A stretch of 64,000 nucleotides of DNA from Micromonospora avicenniae (GTDB lineage: Bacteria; Actinomycetota; Actinomycetes; Mycobacteriales; Micromonosporaceae), in contig NZ_FTNF01000004.1 in the NCBI RefSeq assembly GCF_900156065.1, positions 310,001 through 374,000 of the forward strand, in the 5' to 3' direction. The notes below the pieces were generated by a model, which did not search any database, was not told the origin of the DNA, and saw only the letters and a list, made by a program, of their open reading frames with translations. The position numbers and the translations under genes are program-made. Below, one piece after another: positions 54,211-62,665 of the stretch (position 1 is the stretch's first letter; every line of letters starts with the position of its first letter).

Positions 54211-55608
54211 ATGATCACCGAGGTGTCGCAACCGAGGTTGACCGAAACGCTCGACGGAGTCACCAGGGAGGTTCCCACGCGGCGACCACAACGTCTGCAC
54301 GCCAGCACACTCGCATTGATGTTCACCGACAGATCCGCCCGCGGGATCGCCGACCGCCTCGGTGACCTCATCCACTCCGGGGAGATCGCCCAGGGCCTGC
54401 GCCTGCCCACCGTGCGCGCGCTCGCCGCCGCCCTGCACGTCGGCCCCACGACCATCGCCTCCGCCTGGGCCCAGCTGCGTCAGCGCGGGCTGATCCACTC
54501 CGATCGGCGGCGCGGCAGCTTCGTACGCGGCCCCGGAGCGCTGGCGGGCCGGCGGTTCGCCAGCCTGCCACCCTCACCACCGGTCCGGCTCGACCTCTCG
54601 ACGGCCTATCCCGACCCGGCCCTGCTGCCCGACCTGTCCGGCCCGATGGCTGTGGCCGTCGCCGGTGCGCACTGGCGGACGTACCCGGACGACACGGTGG
54701 ACGTCCACCTGGCGGCCGTGCTGCACGCGACGTGGCCCTTCGAGGCCGAGGACTTCACCGTCACCAGCGGCGCCCAGGACGCCGTCCACCGGGTCGCCGG
54801 TGTCGTCCTGCAGCCCCACGACCGGGTGCTCGTCGAGGAGTTCGCCGCCGCCTCGCTGCTCGACATCGTGGAGGACCACCGGGCCCAGGCGGTACCGGTG
54901 CGCTGCGACGACGAGGGCCCACTGCCGGAGGCGCTCAAAGCAGCCCTGGCCACCCGGCCCGGGATGCTGCTGTTGCAGACCCGGATGGCCAGCCCGTACG
55001 GCCACGCGCTGTCGCGCCGCCGAGCCCGGGCGCTGACGCCGCTGCTCGCCGGTCACGACATCGTCATCGTGGAACAGGACATCGTGCACGAACTCGCCCC
55101 GACCCCCGACGTGTCGCTCGGTGAGTTCCTGCCCGAGCAGACCCTTCTCGTCCGCAGCTGGAACAAGTCGCACGGCCCCCACCTGCGGGTCGGGGCCCTG
55201 GCCGGGATCGGGCGGGTCGTCTCGCGGGTACGGGCACGGCAGAAGGCCACCGGTGGCTGGCCGTCGGTGCTGACCCAGCGCGCGCTGGCACAGATGCTCA
55301 CCGACCCGCGGACCCGGGAGACGATTCGCCGGGCCGGGGCCACCTACCACCACCGCCGCCAGCAGATGGTCCAGGCGCTGCGGGAGCATGGTCTGACGCC
55401 CACCGGGGTCGCCGGGCTCTCCGTCTGGGTGCCCGTGCGCGACGCCGCGACCGCGATCCGGTCGCTGGCCGCCGACGGAATCGGCATCGCCTCGGGCGCG
55501 CCGTTCAGTGTGCACGGCGACGGGCGGTCGCACGTCCGGATCGCCACCACGCTTCGGCACGACGAGCACCGGCGGATCGCCCGCGTCCTCGCCGACGCGC
55601 ACCGGTAA
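54211..55608 (+). CDS. MocR/PdxR-type GntR regulator with aminotransferase-like domain
   Basis: The 465-residue protein has an N-terminal GntR helix-turn-helix (residues 37-105: IADRLGDLIHSGEIAQGLRL, PTVRALAAALHVGPTTIASA) and a fold-type I aminotransferase-like domain. The PLP lysine is probably in RSWNKSHGPHLRVGAL. The domain would bind pyridoxal phosphate and sense an amino compound. MocR proteins usually regulate the divergent gene; here that is the M14 carboxypeptidase, so amino-acid-derived control of peptide degradation is plausible. The ATG at 54211 fits the family; an upstream ATG at 54172 is in frame. Confidence 0.87.
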   Translation: MITEVSQPRLTETLDGVTREVPTRRPQRLHASTLALMFTDRSARGIADRLGDLIHSGEIAQGLRLPTVRALAAALHVGPTTIASAWAQLRQRGLIHSDRRRGSFVRGPGALAGRRFASLPPSPPVRLDLSTAYPDPALLPDLSGPMAVAVAGAHWRTYPDDTVDVHLAAVLHATWPFEAEDFTVTSGAQDAVHRVAGVVLQPHDRVLVEEFAAASLLDIVEDHRAQAVPVRCDDEGPLPEALKAALATRPGMLLLQTRMASPYGHALSRRRARALTPLLAGHDIVIVEQDIVHELAPTPDVSLGEFLPEQTLLVRSWNKSHGPHLRVGALAGIGRVVSRVRARQKATGGWPSVLTQRALAQMLTDPRTRETIRRAGATYHHRRQQMVQALREHGLTPTGVAGLSVWVPVRDAATAIRSLAADGIGIASGAPFSVHGDGRSHVRIATTLRHDEHRRIARVLADAHR

Positions 55609-55705
55609 CGGTCTGACACCGGCCACTCCTCGCCAGGCAAGGAACGAGAGCGCCAGCCGGTCCGGGCCGGTGATTCCACCCCATCGGCTCGGGCGCCCGA
55701 CCACG

Positions 55706-55729
55706 GCCCGGCCGCTGAACCGGCCGGGC
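55706..55729 (+). terminator. Hairpin after the MocR gene
   Basis: GCCCGGCCG (55706-55714) pairs with CGGCCGGGC (55721-55729) over 6 bases. The rest of 55609-55937 (329 bases) shows no other gene or clear signal, apart from a GAGGAG ribosome-binding site near its end. Confidence 0.55.
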
Positions 55730-55937
55730 AGCGAGCCGTCGTAAGCCTTTCCCCTGGTTCCGCGGCCACCGCCCCCAGCACCACGTACCGTCCCAGGTAG
55801 CAGAGCCGGACCTGGTCAGGTGCCATCGCCGGCCGAGCGGAGGAGGCTGCCCCGCGCCGCGGCGCCGGTGCCGCAGGTACGGGACGTCGGACGATCGCCC
55901 GATCGGCCCGTCCCGACCGGGAGGTACGAGGAGCGCC

Positions 55938-56703
55938 ATGGGAACGCTCGACGGGAAGGTGGTGCTGATCACCGGCACCGGCGGCGGGATGGGCCGCACC
56001 GCGGCGCTGGTCTTCGCGCGGGAAAGGCGCGACCGTGGTCGGGTGCGACATCTACCCCGCCGGCAACGACGAGACGGTCGAACTCGTCCGCAGCGCCGGC
56101 GGTGAGATGACGGGTATCGCGCCGGTCGATCTCACCGACCCGGAGCAGGCACGCCAGTTCGTCGAGGACGCCGGGGCCGCCTACGCCGGGTTCGACGTGG
56201 TCTACAACAACGCGGCCTCGCAACGCTTCGGCCCGATGCCCGACTTCTCCGTGGCGGACTGGCGGGCGACCATAGCCGGCGAACTCGACATCCCCTTCTT
56301 CGTGTCGAAGTTCGCGTGGCCGCACCTGGTGCGCCGCGGCGGTGGCGTCATCATCAACGTGGCGTCCATGGCCGGCATGATCGCCGGAGAGTTCCCCCCG
56401 ATGATCGGGCACTGCGCGGCGAACGCCGGCGTCATCGGCATGACGCGGCAACTCGCGCTGGAGGGCGCGCCCGTGGGGATCCGCGCGGTGGCGATCAGCC
56501 CCGGGCCGGTGCTGACGCCGGCCAGTGACCGCGACCTCGGCGACGACCAGGCGGCCCGGGACGCGATCACCCGCAAGACGATCCTCAAGCGCTTCGCCCA
56601 ACCCGAGGAGGTCGTCGAACTGGCGGCGTTCCTCGCCTCCGACCGGGCGTCCTTCCTGACCGGTTCCAACTTCCCGGCCGAGGGCGGCGCCACCGCCTGG
56701 TAG
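55938..56703 (+). pseudogene. SDR family oxidoreductase broken by a one-base insertion
   Basis: An SDR starts at the ATG at 55938 (MGTLDGKVVLITGTGGGMGR) after GAGGAG. Around 56020-56026 the sequence reads GGGAAAGGCGCG; with one A fewer it would continue as FAREGATVVGCDIYP in the frame that runs on to 56703. That second frame carries NNAA, the catalytic region (INVASMAGMIAGEFPPMIGH) and a family-typical C-terminus ending SNFPAEGGATAW. The +1 shift in a short A-run makes the gene broken, unless it is a sequencing error. A shorter product from an internal GTG near 56035 would lack the cofactor-binding motif. Confidence 0.75.
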
Positions 56704-56877
56704 CACGCCGGGGTGGTTCAGGCAGGTGCGGCAGGTTGGCCCGGTTGGTCAGATGCCGGCGCCGGCGTCGGGCGTGGTCCCTGCGGGGCAACTCGTTGGA
56801 GAGGCAGCGTCGAGCGAAGTCCGACGAGCCCGAGCCTCGCCCTGACTGCCGGCACCGCGCCCGCAGAGGAGACCTTC

Positions 56878-57243
56878 ATGACCAGCACCGATGCCGAGAT
56901 CGTTCGAAATGTCATGGACCAGTGGCGGTCCGCCGTCAACGCCCACGACCCTGATCGTGTCGCGTCGAACTTCGCCGACGACGCGATCTTCCAAGGCCTG
57001 CGCCCGTACAGCGTCGGCCCGGCCGGCGTTGCCGCGTACTACGAGGCCGCGACGGTCGGTATGACCGCCGCGTACGAGGTCCGCGAGACCCGGCGACTCG
57101 CTGACGATGTCGTCCTCGGCTACCTGAGTGTGGACTTCGCCTTTCCCGAGCGGCCGACGCTGTCCGTCAACCTGGGCGTGATCGTGCGCCGGATCGGCGA
57201 TCGCTGGCTCATCAACCACTACCAGGTATCGCGGCTCGGATGA
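56878..57243 (+). CDS. SnoaL/NTF2-like protein
   Basis: The 121-residue protein (IVRNVMDQWRSAVNAHDPDR, VASNFADDAIFQG, YEVRETRRLADDVVLGYLSV, VRRIGDRWLINHYQVSRLG) has the cone-shaped NTF2-like fold of the SgcJ/EcaC family. Members are often small cyclases, isomerases or binding proteins. No catalytic residues can be assigned with confidence. Its ATG at 56878 follows AGAGGAGA with 6 to 8 bases. It is downstream of the broken SDR and may have been part of the same unit. Confidence 0.78.
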   Translation: MTSTDAEIVRNVMDQWRSAVNAHDPDRVASNFADDAIFQGLRPYSVGPAGVAAYYEAATVGMTAAYEVRETRRLADDVVLGYLSVDFAFPERPTLSVNLGVIVRRIGDRWLINHYQVSRLG

Positions 57244-57302
57244 TCCGGACGGCTTGCCCGCCGCCGGCGGGGTGCGATCGGCCGGTCACACACTGAGGTG
57301 GT

Positions 57303-57971
57303 TCATTCACGAGCTGGCAGACCGCTCAGCCGCCACACCCCGGATGCGACGTCGTAGGCCGCGCTGCGATCGACGCGCGCCGGGATCGGCTGACCAAGCC
57401 GCCACGGTTCCGGCGTCGCACACAGATCAACGGCCACCGACTCCCGCGACGTGATGCCGAGCATGCCGATCCAGTGCCGGCTCTGCTCCAACAAGCTCTC
57501 CAGGGCCTCTACGCCGGGCTCCGACACTTCCACCGGCGAGGCGTCAACCAGTGCCGAGCCGACCAGCAAGGCCAAGAGGCGGCCCATGATCATCGCGGGC
57601 AACGACCGGTCCGTCGACTCGACAACGACGTAACAGTCGTCGTGCCCGGAGAAGAACAGACGCGAGCCGCCAAGAGCGGGCAGGACCGGCTCATCGCGCG
57701 TGGCCGTTCCGATGGCGAGGACGATCTCGTCCAGACGCTTGGCGGTCAACCTGCCCGCCACGTCGATCAGTGTCAGCTCGTACGGATACCAGTCGCCCAG
57801 AAACCGGGGCAGGTCGTCGCGGCGGATCGCCAGGGCCTCCTCGCTGAGGCCGACGACGCCAGACGCCAGTACACCGAGGTCATGAACCTCGTAGTCGACG
57901 CCGAAACCGTCGGCGCTGGGCGGCTCCCTGTCGGTCGAGGCACTCGCTGCGCACGGCGGCTGTCGCCGCAC
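57303..57971 (-). CDS. Hypothetical protein
   Basis: The 222-residue cytosolic protein starts with GTG at 57971. Its regular secondary-structure pattern reads LPRFLGDWYPYELTLIDVAG, RLFFSGHDDCYVVVEST, IMGRLLALLVGSALV, then SVAVDLCATPEPWRLGQPI. I do not recognise a family. The protein has no hydrophobic helix and no clear motif. Codon use is typical of the region. A hydrophobic MGRLLALLVG stretch may be a core helix. Confidence 0.55.
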   Translation of the reverse strand: MRRQPPCAASASTDREPPSADGFGVDYEVHDLGVLASGVVGLSEEALAIRRDDLPRFLGDWYPYELTLIDVAGRLTAKRLDEIVLAIGTATRDEPVLPALGGSRLFFSGHDDCYVVVESTDRSLPAMIMGRLLALLVGSALVDASPVEVSEPGVEALESLLEQSRHWIGMLGITSRESVAVDLCATPEPWRLGQPIPARVDRSAAYDVASGVWRLSGLPARE

Positions 57972-57984
57972 GCCACCCGTTCGG

Positions 57985-58692
57985 TCAGGGCAACGGCGCG
58001 GCGGGGGGCTGCGCCGGCCCGGACGGGCGCCGGGTCAGGGCGACGATCCCGGTCACGGCGGTGGCCAGCACCGCCACCACCTCGAGCGGCACGGCCAGCA
58101 GGAAGGGCATCCGCCAGGTCATTCCCCGCGTCAGGAACTCCCCGGCCGCTGCGGACGAGAAGCCCACCGTCAGCACCACCGCGCCGGCGACGAGTGGTGC
58201 CACCCAGACGCGCGGTAACCTCATCTGCGCGATCAGCGCCGCCGTGACGCCCCAGGCCAGACCGGCCCCGATCCCGGTCAGCACGCGGCCGAACAGCAGC
58301 AGACCGCCGCCCGGGGCCAGCGAGGTCAGCAGCGTTCCGAGAATCAGCAGGACGGCCGCGGCCAACGCGATGCCGGACGGCCAGCGCCGGCCGACCAGGA
58401 CGCCGACCGGAACCGCCAGTAGCGCCGGCACCAGGTACGCGACGAGGTGTCCGGGGACCACCGAGTCGGAAAGGTGCACGTCCCGCTGCATCACCCTTCC
58501 CACCAGCCCGAACGGGACGGCGAGCAGGTAGACACCCAACAGCGTGGTGAGCGCCGGCCCGATCAGCAACCAGGCCGGGCGGACAGGGGGCGGGCCATCA
58601 CCACCGATCACGAGGATCACGCTGGAGCGTGGGCCGTTCGGGGGAACCTGGTTGGCGGTGCCGGGGGATGGCGCGGTCACGCTTGAGAGCAT
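57985..58692 (-). CDS. Half-size MFS-like membrane protein
   Basis: The 235-residue protein has about six hydrophobic helices after a polar 40-residue N-terminus (LIGPALTTLLGVYLLAVPFG, VAYLVPALLAVPVGVLVG, GIALAAAVLLILGTLLTS, LLLFGRVLTGIGAGLAW, VAPLVAGAVVLTVGFSS, MPFLLAVPLEVVAVLATAV). GRVLTGIGAGLAW resembles an MFS motif C-like segment. Six helices are half of the usual twelve, so it is either a half-transporter or a truncated gene. No partner half is seen beside it. Confidence 0.55.
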   Translation of the reverse strand: MLSSVTAPSPGTANQVPPNGPRSSVILVIGGDGPPPVRPAWLLIGPALTTLLGVYLLAVPFGLVGRVMQRDVHLSDSVVPGHLVAYLVPALLAVPVGVLVGRRWPSGIALAAAVLLILGTLLTSLAPGGGLLLFGRVLTGIGAGLAWGVTAALIAQMRLPRVWVAPLVAGAVVLTVGFSSAAAGEFLTRGMTWRMPFLLAVPLEVVAVLATAVTGIVALTRRPSGPAQPPAAPLP

Positions 58693-58759
58693 ACGGACAC
58701 AGCGCTCCGCGGCAAGTAGCGTCGGTCGATGGGCGTGGATTGTCCGATACCGGGTGCGG

Positions 58760-59008
58760 TCACGGGCTGCCGCGCCGCCGCTGCTCGGCTTCGAGCACGT
58801 CCGCGAGCGCGGATCGCTCGGCCTGATGGCGGCCGAGAAGGTCAGCGCTGAAGGCGGTCCACGCCGCCTCCTGGGCCGGCGTCATCTGGACTCCGTCGAC
58901 TTCGGACTCGACATCCGGGTGGGCGTCGAGGAACGCCGAGAAGAGCAGACCCATCTCACGGCTGTGCCGCCGGTTCAGCTCGATGCGCCGCGGATCCATC
59001 GTCCTCAT
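58760..59008 (-). CDS. Small hypothetical protein (82 residues)
   Basis: A helical, charged protein beginning MRTMDPRRIELNRRHSREM and ending with ADVLEAEQRRRGSP. It has no membrane segment and no recognised domain. Its ATG overlaps the stop of the next upstream gene by 4 bases (59005-59008), so the pair is translationally coupled and probably co-functional. Confidence 0.6.
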   Translation of the reverse strand: MRTMDPRRIELNRRHSREMGLLFSAFLDAHPDVESEVDGVQMTPAQEAAWTAFSADLLGRHQAERSALADVLEAEQRRRGSP

Positions 59009-59268
59009 GCCTCCGGGAGATCCTCGCAGAGCGCCAACTGATCGAACACCACCAACGCTACCCGGGTGGGATCGCCTGGTGGATGCACCCGCAGGGTGTG
59101 ATGTGGATTCGGCCCGTCGTCGAGGATGACAACGGTCTCGATTCCCGCCGGCAGGTCGGCGGGCCAATCGATCTCGTCGGTAGGTTCCTCGACGAGGACC
59201 CGGGCCAGCCTTCCGCGCAGACCCGTCTGGTCGTAGCGCAGCGGTGTCGGATCCTGCTCGTCTCTCAT
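59005..59268 (-). CDS. Small hypothetical protein (87 residues)
   Basis: The product starts MRDEQDPTPLRYDQTGLRGR, with a beta-rich middle (RLARVLVEEPTDEIDW, AGIETVVILDDGP, TRVALVVFDQLALCEDLPEA). A GGCGGGGG lies upstream of the ATG. I chose this start because the frame above it is Arg-rich and unlike coding. It is coupled to the 82-residue gene by a 4-base overlap. No function can be assigned. Confidence 0.6.
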   Translation of the reverse strand: MRDEQDPTPLRYDQTGLRGRLARVLVEEPTDEIDWPADLPAGIETVVILDDGPNPHHTLRVHPPGDPTRVALVVFDQLALCEDLPEA

Positions 59269-59439
59269 CTGCTGGCCCCCGCCTTCGAAACCTCGCAGTC
59301 GTCGGCCCAGCGTATCGGCAAATTTGAGATCATGCCGGCCGGGGCGCGGTCCGTAACGGCCGAGGCAATCCGCGATCAAGCCGGCCTCCCGCCCGGCCCG
59401 GATCGAAGAATCCCGGGCCGGGCGGGAACCGTTTGGCGG

Positions 59440-59925
59440 TCAGTCCGACCAGCGGCCGAACATGCCGGGCTCGTAGGAGCCGCCCTGCTGGTGCACGATC
59501 ACGGCGAGCCGGTTGGCCGCGTTGATCAGGGCGACCAGGCAGACCAGCGCGGCGACCTGGTCGTCGTCGTAGTGCTTGCGTACCTGCGCCCAGGTCTCGT
59601 CCGACACGCCCGGGTGGGCGTCGGCGAGCCGGGTGCCCTCTTCGGCGAGCGCCAGCGCGGCCTGCTCGGCCTCGGTGAACACGGTCGACTCGCGCCACGC
59701 GGCGACCAGGTTGAGCCGGACCGAGGTCTCACCGGCAGCGGCGGCCTCCTTGGTGTGCATGTCGATGCACCAGCCGCAGCCGTTGATCTGGCTCGCGCGC
59801 AGCGAGACCAGCTCCTGAGTGGACTTCGGCAGCGGCGACTGATGGATGGCGAGACCGGCGTTGGCGAACCGCTTGGCGAACCTGACGCCGATCTCGTTGT
59901 CGAACATGTTGAATCGGGTGTTCAT
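59440..59925 (-). CDS. Carboxymuconolactone decarboxylase/AhpD-like protein (ECF41 partner)
   Basis: The 161-residue protein has the AhpD-like active site CGWC (Cys50, Cys53) in SLRASQINGCGWCIDMHTKEA, typical of carboxymuconolactone-decarboxylase-family proteins with peroxidase or disulfide activity. It is transcribed divergently from the SigJ-like gene at 60103. ECF41 sigma genes are typically linked to a CMD-family gene. An ECF41-type promoter (59967-59993, minus) precedes it by 42 bases. It probably protects against oxidants or metabolises an organic substrate. Confidence 0.88.
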   Translation of the reverse strand: MNTRFNMFDNEIGVRFAKRFANAGLAIHQSPLPKSTQELVSLRASQINGCGWCIDMHTKEAAAAGETSVRLNLVAAWRESTVFTEAEQAALALAEEGTRLADAHPGVSDETWAQVRKHYDDDQVAALVCLVALINAANRLAVIVHQQGGSYEPGMFGRWSD

Positions 59926-59966
59926 CGCTTCGTCCTCACTCGTGGTGTGGGGCTGGACGAACACGA

Positions 59967-59993
59967 GATGCCGAAAAACCGGCCCCTGTGACA
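59967..59993 (-). promoter_or_regulatory. ECF41-type promoter of the CMD-family gene
   Basis: On the minus strand TGTCACA (59993-59987), a 16-base spacer and CATC (59970-59967) match the ECF41 pattern. It mirrors the promoter at 60038-60064, so the divergent genes share identical elements. Confidence 0.75.
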
Positions 59994-60037
59994 GCAGGTG
60001 ACGCGCGCCACATCCAGGCAGCTGGTTACCGTCGCCG

Positions 60038-60064
60038 TGTCACAGAGCGGCGGGTTCCGGCATC
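60038..60064 (+). promoter_or_regulatory. ECF41-type promoter of the second SigJ-like gene
   Basis: TGTCACA (60038-60044), a 16-base spacer and CATC (60061-60064) are identical in form to the minus-strand promoter of the CMD gene. It lies 38 bases before the ATG, so the sigma factor is probably self-activating. Confidence 0.75.
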
Positions 60065-60102
60065 TGGTGGGTGACCCCGTCGAGAGCGAACAGGAGCCAC
60101 CC

Positions 60103-61038
60103 ATGGCCGGCACGCCGCAGACCGCATTCGACGATCGTGGCAGCAGCAGCGACGACCGTCCGGACGCCGCCACCGAGGCGTTCCTCGCCCATCGCAACCT
60201 GCTGTTCACCGTCGCCTACGAGATGCTCGGCTCGGCCGCGGACGCGGAGGACGTGCTGCAGGAGACCTGGCTGCGGTGGGTGGAGGTGGACCTCGACGCC
60301 GTACGGGATCAGCGCGCGTACCTGGTCCGGGTCACCACCCGCCAGGCGCTCGTACGGCTGCGTACGCTCCGCCGCCGAAGGGAGTCCTACGTCGGCTCCT
60401 GGTTGCCCGAGCCGCTGCTGACCGCGCCCGACGTGGCGGAGGACATCGAGTTGGCCGAGAGCGTGTCGATGGCGATGCTGCTGGTGCTGGAGACGCTCAC
60501 ACCGACCGAGCGCGCGGTGTTCGTACTGCGCGAGGTGTTCGATCTGGAGTACGACGAGATCGCGGGAGCGGTCGACAAGAGCCCGGCGGCAGTCCGCCAG
60601 ATCGCGCACCGGGCGCGGGCGCACGTCGCGGCACGCCGGCCGCGCGGCGTGGTCTCCGTGGCCGAGACCCGGGACGCGCTCGATGCGTTCCAGCGGGCGG
60701 TCGAAACCGGCGATCTGCAGAGCCTGGTCGACATTCTCGCGCCGGACGTCGTCCTCCTCGGCGACGGTGGCGGAGTCAAACAGGCCGTACTGCGGCCGAT
60801 CCTGGGGGCCGACAAGGTGGCCCGCGTGCTGACTGCCGGGCAGGGCAGGATCGCCGGCCGGGCGGAGCTGCGGCCGGCACAGGTCAACGGCTACCCGGCG
60901 CTGATCCTCCGGCTCGACGGCGAGACCGACACCGTCGTGGCACTGCGCGTCGAAGACGGCCTCATCACCGGGCTCTACGCCGTACGCAATCCCGAGAAGC
61001 TTTCGCACATGGAGCGGGAGACGCTCCTTCGCCGCTGA
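60103..61038 (+). CDS. sigJ: ECF41-group RNA polymerase sigma factor (SigJ-like), second copy
   Basis: The 311-residue protein has region 2 (YEMLGSAADAEDVLQETWLRW, residues 40-60), region 4 (LTPTERAVFVLREVFDLEYD, then a helix-turn-helix with SPAAVRQIAHRAR) and a SnoaL-like C-terminal domain (residues 205-311; DALDAFQRAVETGDLQSLVD). This is the ECF41 architecture. AGGAG precedes the ATG at 60103. It is divergent from a CMD/AhpD gene, and both have identical ECF41 promoters. The first SigJ-like gene at 1442 has a different -10 near its partners, so the two probably act separately. Confidence 0.92.
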   Translation: MAGTPQTAFDDRGSSSDDRPDAATEAFLAHRNLLFTVAYEMLGSAADAEDVLQETWLRWVEVDLDAVRDQRAYLVRVTTRQALVRLRTLRRRRESYVGSWLPEPLLTAPDVAEDIELAESVSMAMLLVLETLTPTERAVFVLREVFDLEYDEIAGAVDKSPAAVRQIAHRARAHVAARRPRGVVSVAETRDALDAFQRAVETGDLQSLVDILAPDVVLLGDGGGVKQAVLRPILGADKVARVLTAGQGRIAGRAELRPAQVNGYPALILRLDGETDTVVALRVEDGLITGLYAVRNPEKLSHMERETLLRR

Positions 61039-61062
61039 GGCCGACGCTCCCGGGCGTCGGCC
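61039..61062 (+). terminator. Hairpin directly after the second sigma gene
   Basis: GGCCGACGC (61039-61047) pairs perfectly with GCGTCGGCC (61054-61062) over TCCCGG, starting at the base after the stop codon. Confidence 0.75.
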
Positions 61063-61423
61063 TGCCCGTCGGCGCGCTCGCGCGTCTGCTGCGTCACTGC
61101 GGACGGGCCGTTCGCACGATCGCCGGTACGGATCAAAAAGCGACTTTGGTGCTGATCAGGAGCGAAAGTCCCGGCCGGAGCCGTCGGCAAATGGGATGAA
61201 ATTCGCATTCAGGCGTTCGTTCCGGCACGGGTATCGCCGGGGCGGCGGCCACCTCACCGCCGGCTCGACAGCGCACCGACTCGGCCGTGGTCGCCCCGCG
61301 GCGAGTCGGTGTAGCCTTTCATCGGACACCCTGTCTCGACACCATGTCCGATGACACCGACCCGGATTGGACGCTGCGGTTGCCCGCCGGTCGCCGGGCT
61401 GGACGATCAACGAGGAGCAGACG
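61063..61423 (+). promoter_or_regulatory. Upstream region of the aldo/keto reductase with two inverted repeats
   Basis: Two inverted repeats flank a TAGCCT -10-like hexamer (61312-61317). The first has arms CACCGACTCG (61274-61283) and CGAGTCGGTG (61302-61311). The second has arms CATCGGACA (61320-61328) and TGTCCGATG (61345-61353). Their position around the likely promoter suggests operators or an RNA hairpin. The AT-richer stretch 61130-61210 holds no gene. Confidence 0.5.
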
Positions 61424-62476
61424 ATGAAATACCGCCTTCTTGGGCGTACCGGAGTGTGGGTCTCCGAGATTTCCCTGGGCACGATGACGTTCGGGGGCGA
61501 GACCCATCCGGTCTGGGGCAGTTTGGGTGCCCTGGGTCAGGAGGATGTCGATCGCCTGGTCGGCACAGCGCTCGACGCGGGAATCAACTTCATCGACACT
61601 GCCGACTTCTACAGCGACGGGGAGTCCGAGGAACTGCTCGGCCAGTCCCTGAAGCAACGTCGGCAGGATGTCGTCCTGGCGACCAAGCTGTACTCGCCGA
61701 CCGGGGCGGGGCCCAACCACAACGGGCTGTCCCGGCTGCACGTGATGCGGGCGCTGGAGCACAGTCTGCGCCGACTGCGTACGGACTACATCGATCTGTA
61801 CCAGATCCACCAGTTCGACCACCTGACCCCGATCGAGGAGACGCTGAGCGCGCTCGACGACGCGGTCCGCCAGGGCAAGGTCCGCTACATCGGCTGCGCC
61901 AACCTCGCCGCCTGGCAGATCAGCCAGGCCCTGGGCATCTCCGCGAAGCACAACCAGGCCGGGTTCGTCTCGGCGCAGGTCTACTACTCGCTGCTGGGGC
62001 GGGACATCGAGCGGGAGCTGGTGCCGATGGCCGAGGCGCAGGGCGTCGGCCTGACCGTGTGGAGCCCGCTGGCCGGCGGCTTCCTCTCCGGCAAGGTCAC
62101 CCGGGACGGCGTCACCGACGCCGGCTCGCGCCACGCCGCGGGCTACGAGTTCCCGCCGATCGACCGGGAGCGTGGTCACGACGTGCTCGACGTCGTCCGG
62201 GCCGTCGCCGCCCGGCACGGGGTGAGCCCGGCCCGGGTGTCGCTCGCCTGGCTGCTGGCCCAGCGCGCCGTCACCAGCGTCATCGTCGGTGCCCGCAAGG
62301 CGGAGCAGCTCGTGGACAACATGGCCGCCACCGAGCTGACCCTGACCGAGCAGGATCTGGCCGAGCTCGACGCGGTCAGCGCGTTGCCCACGGCGTACCC
62401 GAACTGGATCCAGGAGATGTTCGCCCCGACCCGGGTTCCGCAGCAGGGCGGTCGCGCCACGCCGAACGTGGCGTAG
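61424..62476 (+). CDS. Aldo/keto reductase
   Basis: The 350-residue protein is a TIM-barrel aldo/keto reductase: LGTMTFGGE, the active-site Asp and Tyr in FIDTADFYSDG, Lys in VLATKLYSP, His in YQIHQFD and the NADP-binding C-terminal VIVGARKAEQLVDN. It would reduce an aldehyde or ketone with NADPH. The length and the YSPTGAGPNHNGLSRLHV segment fit the AKR group with flexible substrates. GAGGAG precedes the ATG at 61424; upstream in-frame ATGs lack a ribosome-binding site. The inverted repeats upstream suggest regulation. Confidence 0.9.
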   Translation: MKYRLLGRTGVWVSEISLGTMTFGGETHPVWGSLGALGQEDVDRLVGTALDAGINFIDTADFYSDGESEELLGQSLKQRRQDVVLATKLYSPTGAGPNHNGLSRLHVMRALEHSLRRLRTDYIDLYQIHQFDHLTPIEETLSALDDAVRQGKVRYIGCANLAAWQISQALGISAKHNQAGFVSAQVYYSLLGRDIERELVPMAEAQGVGLTVWSPLAGGFLSGKVTRDGVTDAGSRHAAGYEFPPIDRERGHDVLDVVRAVAARHGVSPARVSLAWLLAQRAVTSVIVGARKAEQLVDNMAATELTLTEQDLAELDAVSALPTAYPNWIQEMFAPTRVPQQGGRATPNVA

Positions 62477-62665
62477 CACCGCCCGCGGCGACACCTGTCA
62501 CCAGGACCAGCGCCGGCCCCGGTGAGCCGCACCGGGGCCGGCCGGCTCCGCCACCGCCACGACAGCCCGGCCCTGCACAGCTGCCATTCACGTGACCACG
62601 CGGACGAGTTCATGCCCGCCGTGTTGTCGATTTATCAATACATTGCGTACTACGGGGGATTATCC

